Assembly (NCBI GenBank): GCA_900318445.1 | Contig: ONKO01000004.1 | Span: 1 to 64,000, forward strand | Reading direction: 5' to 3' | Length of the DNA: 64,000 bases | Source: an uncultured Bacteroidales bacterium | GTDB lineage: Bacteria > Bacteroidota > Bacteroidia > Bacteroidales > UBA932 | Shown here: piece by piece, positions 62,801 through 64,000 of the stretch | Layout of the letters: each line of letters opens with the position of its first letter | Position numbering within the stretch: position 1 is the stretch's first letter | Made by a program: the position numbers and the translations under genes | The notes under the pieces: model-generated | The model's input: the letters and a program-made list of their open reading frames with translations, nothing else | What the model was told of the DNA's origin: nothing | Database searches by the model: none

Positions 62801-63256
62801 AACCACTACTGGTACCCGGCCGGCATGAACTACATGTTCTGGGGTCCTTACAGCTACTCCTACGTTTCCTTCCTTCAGCGCGATTTCATCGACCGCGTCT
62901 GGTCTGAGGAAAACCCCGACACGTACTTCCCGCGTCCCCGCGCCTATTCCGCAACCGGCGGCGAGCTTTCCTACGTGAACAGCCGCTACCTCCAGAATAT
63001 CAGCTATCTGCGCTTCAAGAACCTGACGGTGGGCTACACGGTTCCCGCCAGCCTCACGCGCAAGATCGGCCTGGAAAAGGTGCGTGTCTACTTCTCCGGA
63101 GAGAACCTCGCTTACTGGTCTCCTCTGAAGAAATACACTAAGTATCTGGATCCCGAATCGGCCTATCGCCGCAATACCGGCGAGGCTGCCGCACAGGATC
63201 ACATGAGCTATCCTTGGCAGAAGACCCTTATGTTCGGTATTGATATTACTTTCTAA
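59864..63256 (+). CDS. SusC/RagA-type TonB-linked outer-membrane transporter
   Basis: 1,130 residues with a signal peptide (about 1-24), a carboxypeptidase-regulatory-like domain (about 27-105; SVSGVVKDSAGIPVVGAVV), the TonB box/plug (ETVVVGYGVQKK about 110; plug with NIRGITSINEADPLVLIDG) and a ~22-strand TonB-dependent barrel ending MFGIDITF. SusC pairs with SusD to import glycans or other large substrates. It sits between a phosphoesterase lipoprotein and SusD; no hybrid two-component regulator or ECF sigma/anti-sigma pair is visible inside the window. Confidence 0.97.
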   Translation: MKQIKPILVSVVLTLAACFGMFAQNQRTSVSGVVKDSAGIPVVGAVVMVSGTNNATVTEADGGYTLRVPAGEVSLEVSCLGYVTQTIQVPAAQGSMDVTLQEDNMMLEETVVVGYGVQKKVNLTGAVTAVDAKELEDRTTHSLTNMLQGAVPGLNISTSAGNPGSAGSLNIRGITSINEADPLVLIDGTEGDLSRVNPSDVANISVIKDAAAAAIYGARAAYGVILVTTKSGDDKGGKAKVRYSGRFGWEEPTVSTDFETRGYWSVYTVDKFWASDAGKNYTNYTAHDMAELLARVNDVTENPERPWVVEEVRNGRKQWIYYANTDWYHELYNDQHPVQQHNISVTGGNKDVKYYLSGAFDRQTGVIKMNPDMFRKYNLRAKIDARLNKYMRLSNNTAFYTSTYDYPGGSSIQDSFAYASRHALASFPLQNPDGSWLYATPLIGYNVANGRHLVFGEGKHRNEQIKSDFSNTTELKITPTKHFTLTANYTYRLYQNRNQYRSVNFKYRRYPDADYEYYTSGAGEDSLEEAISTYQRHTTNVFGTYDNTFADAHHLTVTGGMNMEHWMSKSVGAIGKNLQSETLNDLNLVGPDATGAIVTEVSGGQNEYAIMGFFGRVNYDYKERYLVELSGRYDGTSRFREGHQWGFFPSVSLGWRISEEPFFAPARRVVDNLKLRASYGNLGNQVVRTSGGSQNYYAYLRKISIGDFGAYTFGEGNSMAKYSTLGAPVDADLTWETSRQYNVGVDFAAFRNRLTFTGEVYQRQTLNMLTAGPDIPATFGAASPQTNAADLKTTGYELSLGWRDEFKLFGKPFGYGIRATLSDYRTYITRFNNPTKLLSMSYYEGMRVGDIWGFEVDGLFKTDEEAQQYCSEVVDLGSYIKNRMTGGFLAGDLRFLDLDNDGHYQIDANGKFVLDENGNKVLLPEDQWRVNTLGIGSNTADDPGDRKILGNSLPSLQYGITLNFDYMGFDVSAFFQGTGNHYWYPAGMNYMFWGPYSYSYVSFLQRDFIDRVWSEENPDTYFPRPRAYSATGGELSYVNSRYLQNISYLRFKNLTVGYTVPASLTRKIGLEKVRVYFSGENLAYWSPLKKYTKYLDPESAYRRNTGEAAAQDHMSYPWQKTLMFGIDITF

Positions 63257-63274
63257 AGGATGGAGGATAAGACA

Positions 63275-64000
63275 ATGAAAAGATTATTTGTAGCTGCTTT
63301 TGCACTGGTCGTCTGCCTCACTTCCTGCAACGACTATCTGAACCGGGTGCCCAAATCTACCATGGCTCCCGAGAACTATTTCCGCAGTGAGACAGACCTT
63401 CAGCTGTTCTCCAACTCGTTCTACAACAACCTGCTTCCCAAGGCGCCCTATGAGGAAATGAGCGACCAGCTGGTGGGCAAGACCCTTACCGCGGTACAGC
63501 GTGGCGGCAACACCCGCACCGTGCCTGCCTCCGGCGGCGGCTGGAGCAACGGTTCCGGATCCTGGGGAGACCTTCGCAAGATGAATACTCTTCTGGCCTC
63601 CATGGGCCAGTGCGAAGACCAGAACGCCGTGGTTAAGTACACCGCCCTTACCCGCTTTTTCCGTGCCTACTTCTACTTTGGCATGATCCGTCGTTTCGGT
63701 GACGTGCCGTGGTACGACAAGGAACTGGAAACTACCAGTGAGGAACTCTACAAGGACCGCGACTCCCGTGAGGTGGTGATGCAGCATATGCTGGAAGACA
63801 TCGACTACGCTATCGCGAACCTTCCTTCGGCCGTGAGCACCTACCGCGTGAACCGCTGGACGGCTCTGGCCCTTAAGGCCCGCTTCTGCCTGTACGAAGG
63901 AACGTTCCGCAAGTACCACGACCCTGCCGTGCACCCGGAAATGTATGTGATGCCCCTTCCCGCCGATGCCAAAAGCGCCAGCTTCTACCTGGGAGAGGCC
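63275..64000 (+). CDS. SusD/RagB-family lipoprotein (partial, cut by window)
   Basis: The first 242 codons are present. The lipoprotein signal ends LTSC, with Cys about residue 17, and the SusD N-terminal start (NDYLNRVPKSTMAPENYFRS) and a TPR-like helical region (LARFFRAYFYFGMIRRFGDVPWYDKEL) are recognisable. SusD is the surface substrate-binding partner of SusC. It follows SusC by 18 bp with a weak GGAGG-type ribosome-binding site. The C-terminal half lies outside the window. Confidence 0.95.
   Translation, partial: MKRLFVAAFALVVCLTSCNDYLNRVPKSTMAPENYFRSETDLQLFSNSFYNNLLPKAPYEEMSDQLVGKTLTAVQRGGNTRTVPASGGGWSNGSGSWGDLRKMNTLLASMGQCEDQNAVVKYTALTRFFRAYFYFGMIRRFGDVPWYDKELETTSEELYKDRDSREVVMQHMLEDIDYAIANLPSAVSTYRVNRWTALALKARFCLYEGTFRKYHDPAVHPEMYVMPLPADAKSASFYLGEA

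Overview
The window looks like chromosomal DNA from a fairly GC-rich member of the order Bacteroidales. The support is a SusC/SusD pair, a GH92 mannosidase, an S46 dipeptidyl-peptidase, DUF4922 and DUF6515 proteins, HU-CCDC81-type DNA-binding proteins, FISUMP and fimbrillin-like lipoproteins, and repeated TAnnTTTG (-7) promoter boxes typical of Bacteroidota. No prophage, integrase, transposase, rRNA or CRISPR array is visible. The genus cannot be fixed from the sequence alone.

Layout. (1) 1-480: tRNA-Glu (cut by the window edge), rpsT and tRNA-Pro. (2) 522-3694: a large MscS-type channel and a small membrane protein. (3) 3711-25093: an accessory block of YtcJ-like amidohydrolases (AH), type-B carboxylesterases (CE), a PagL-like outer-membrane acyl hydrolase, lipoproteins, a fimbrillin/FISUMP lipoprotein and two very large GLUG/beta-helix surface proteins, ending in a MATE exporter. 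Genes recur in the order CE - lipoprotein - GLUG protein - AH. The first copy of this module is decayed: CE has a large in-frame deletion, the GLUG gene is frameshifted by a 4-bp ACAG duplication, AH is cut to about 33 codons, and fragments of a lipocalin-like lipoprotein and of an FGE/SUMF1 domain are left behind. The second copy (14658-23662) appears intact. (4) 25097-42887: mostly housekeeping and metabolic genes: a secreted esterase, tRNA-Asn, a membrane-anchored HU-like protein with long EP and EAQ repeats, acyl-ACP thioesterase, an AspT/YidE-type transporter, a Nudix hydrolase, a DUF4922 protein, a Ser-rich DUF6515 protein, glutamate racemase, GH92 mannosidase, RF2, nicotinate phosphoribosyltransferase, a DPP11-like peptidase and a nucleoside phosphorylase. 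(5) 43586-53304: methionine-related genes (aspartokinase/homoserine dehydrogenase, MetX, MetY, and a MetE-like protein farther along), an Lrp/AsnC regulator divergent from the metY operon, a LolA-like protein, a ClpA/ClpC ATPase and an overlooked 42-codon gene. (6) 53396-64000: a secreted esterase, then what looks like a polysaccharide-utilisation-type locus with a calcineurin phosphoesterase-GDPD fusion, an SGNH esterase, a second calcineurin phosphoesterase lipoprotein, SusC and the start of SusD. Phosphodiester and ester hydrolases beside SusCD suggest import of a phosphodiester-bearing substrate.

Intergenic DNA is unusual. Several convergent gene pairs overlap or nearly touch, while a few gaps are packed with palindromes: a 26.7-kb cluster, a 700-bp gap at 42.9-43.5 kb with three different palindrome families, a cloverleaf-like 117-bp element next to metY, and a 27-bp-arm inverted repeat at 54.3 kb. 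The two strongest candidates for something undescribed are the duplicated CE-lipoprotein-GLUG-AH module and the phosphodiesterase-SusCD locus. The functions proposed for both are inference.
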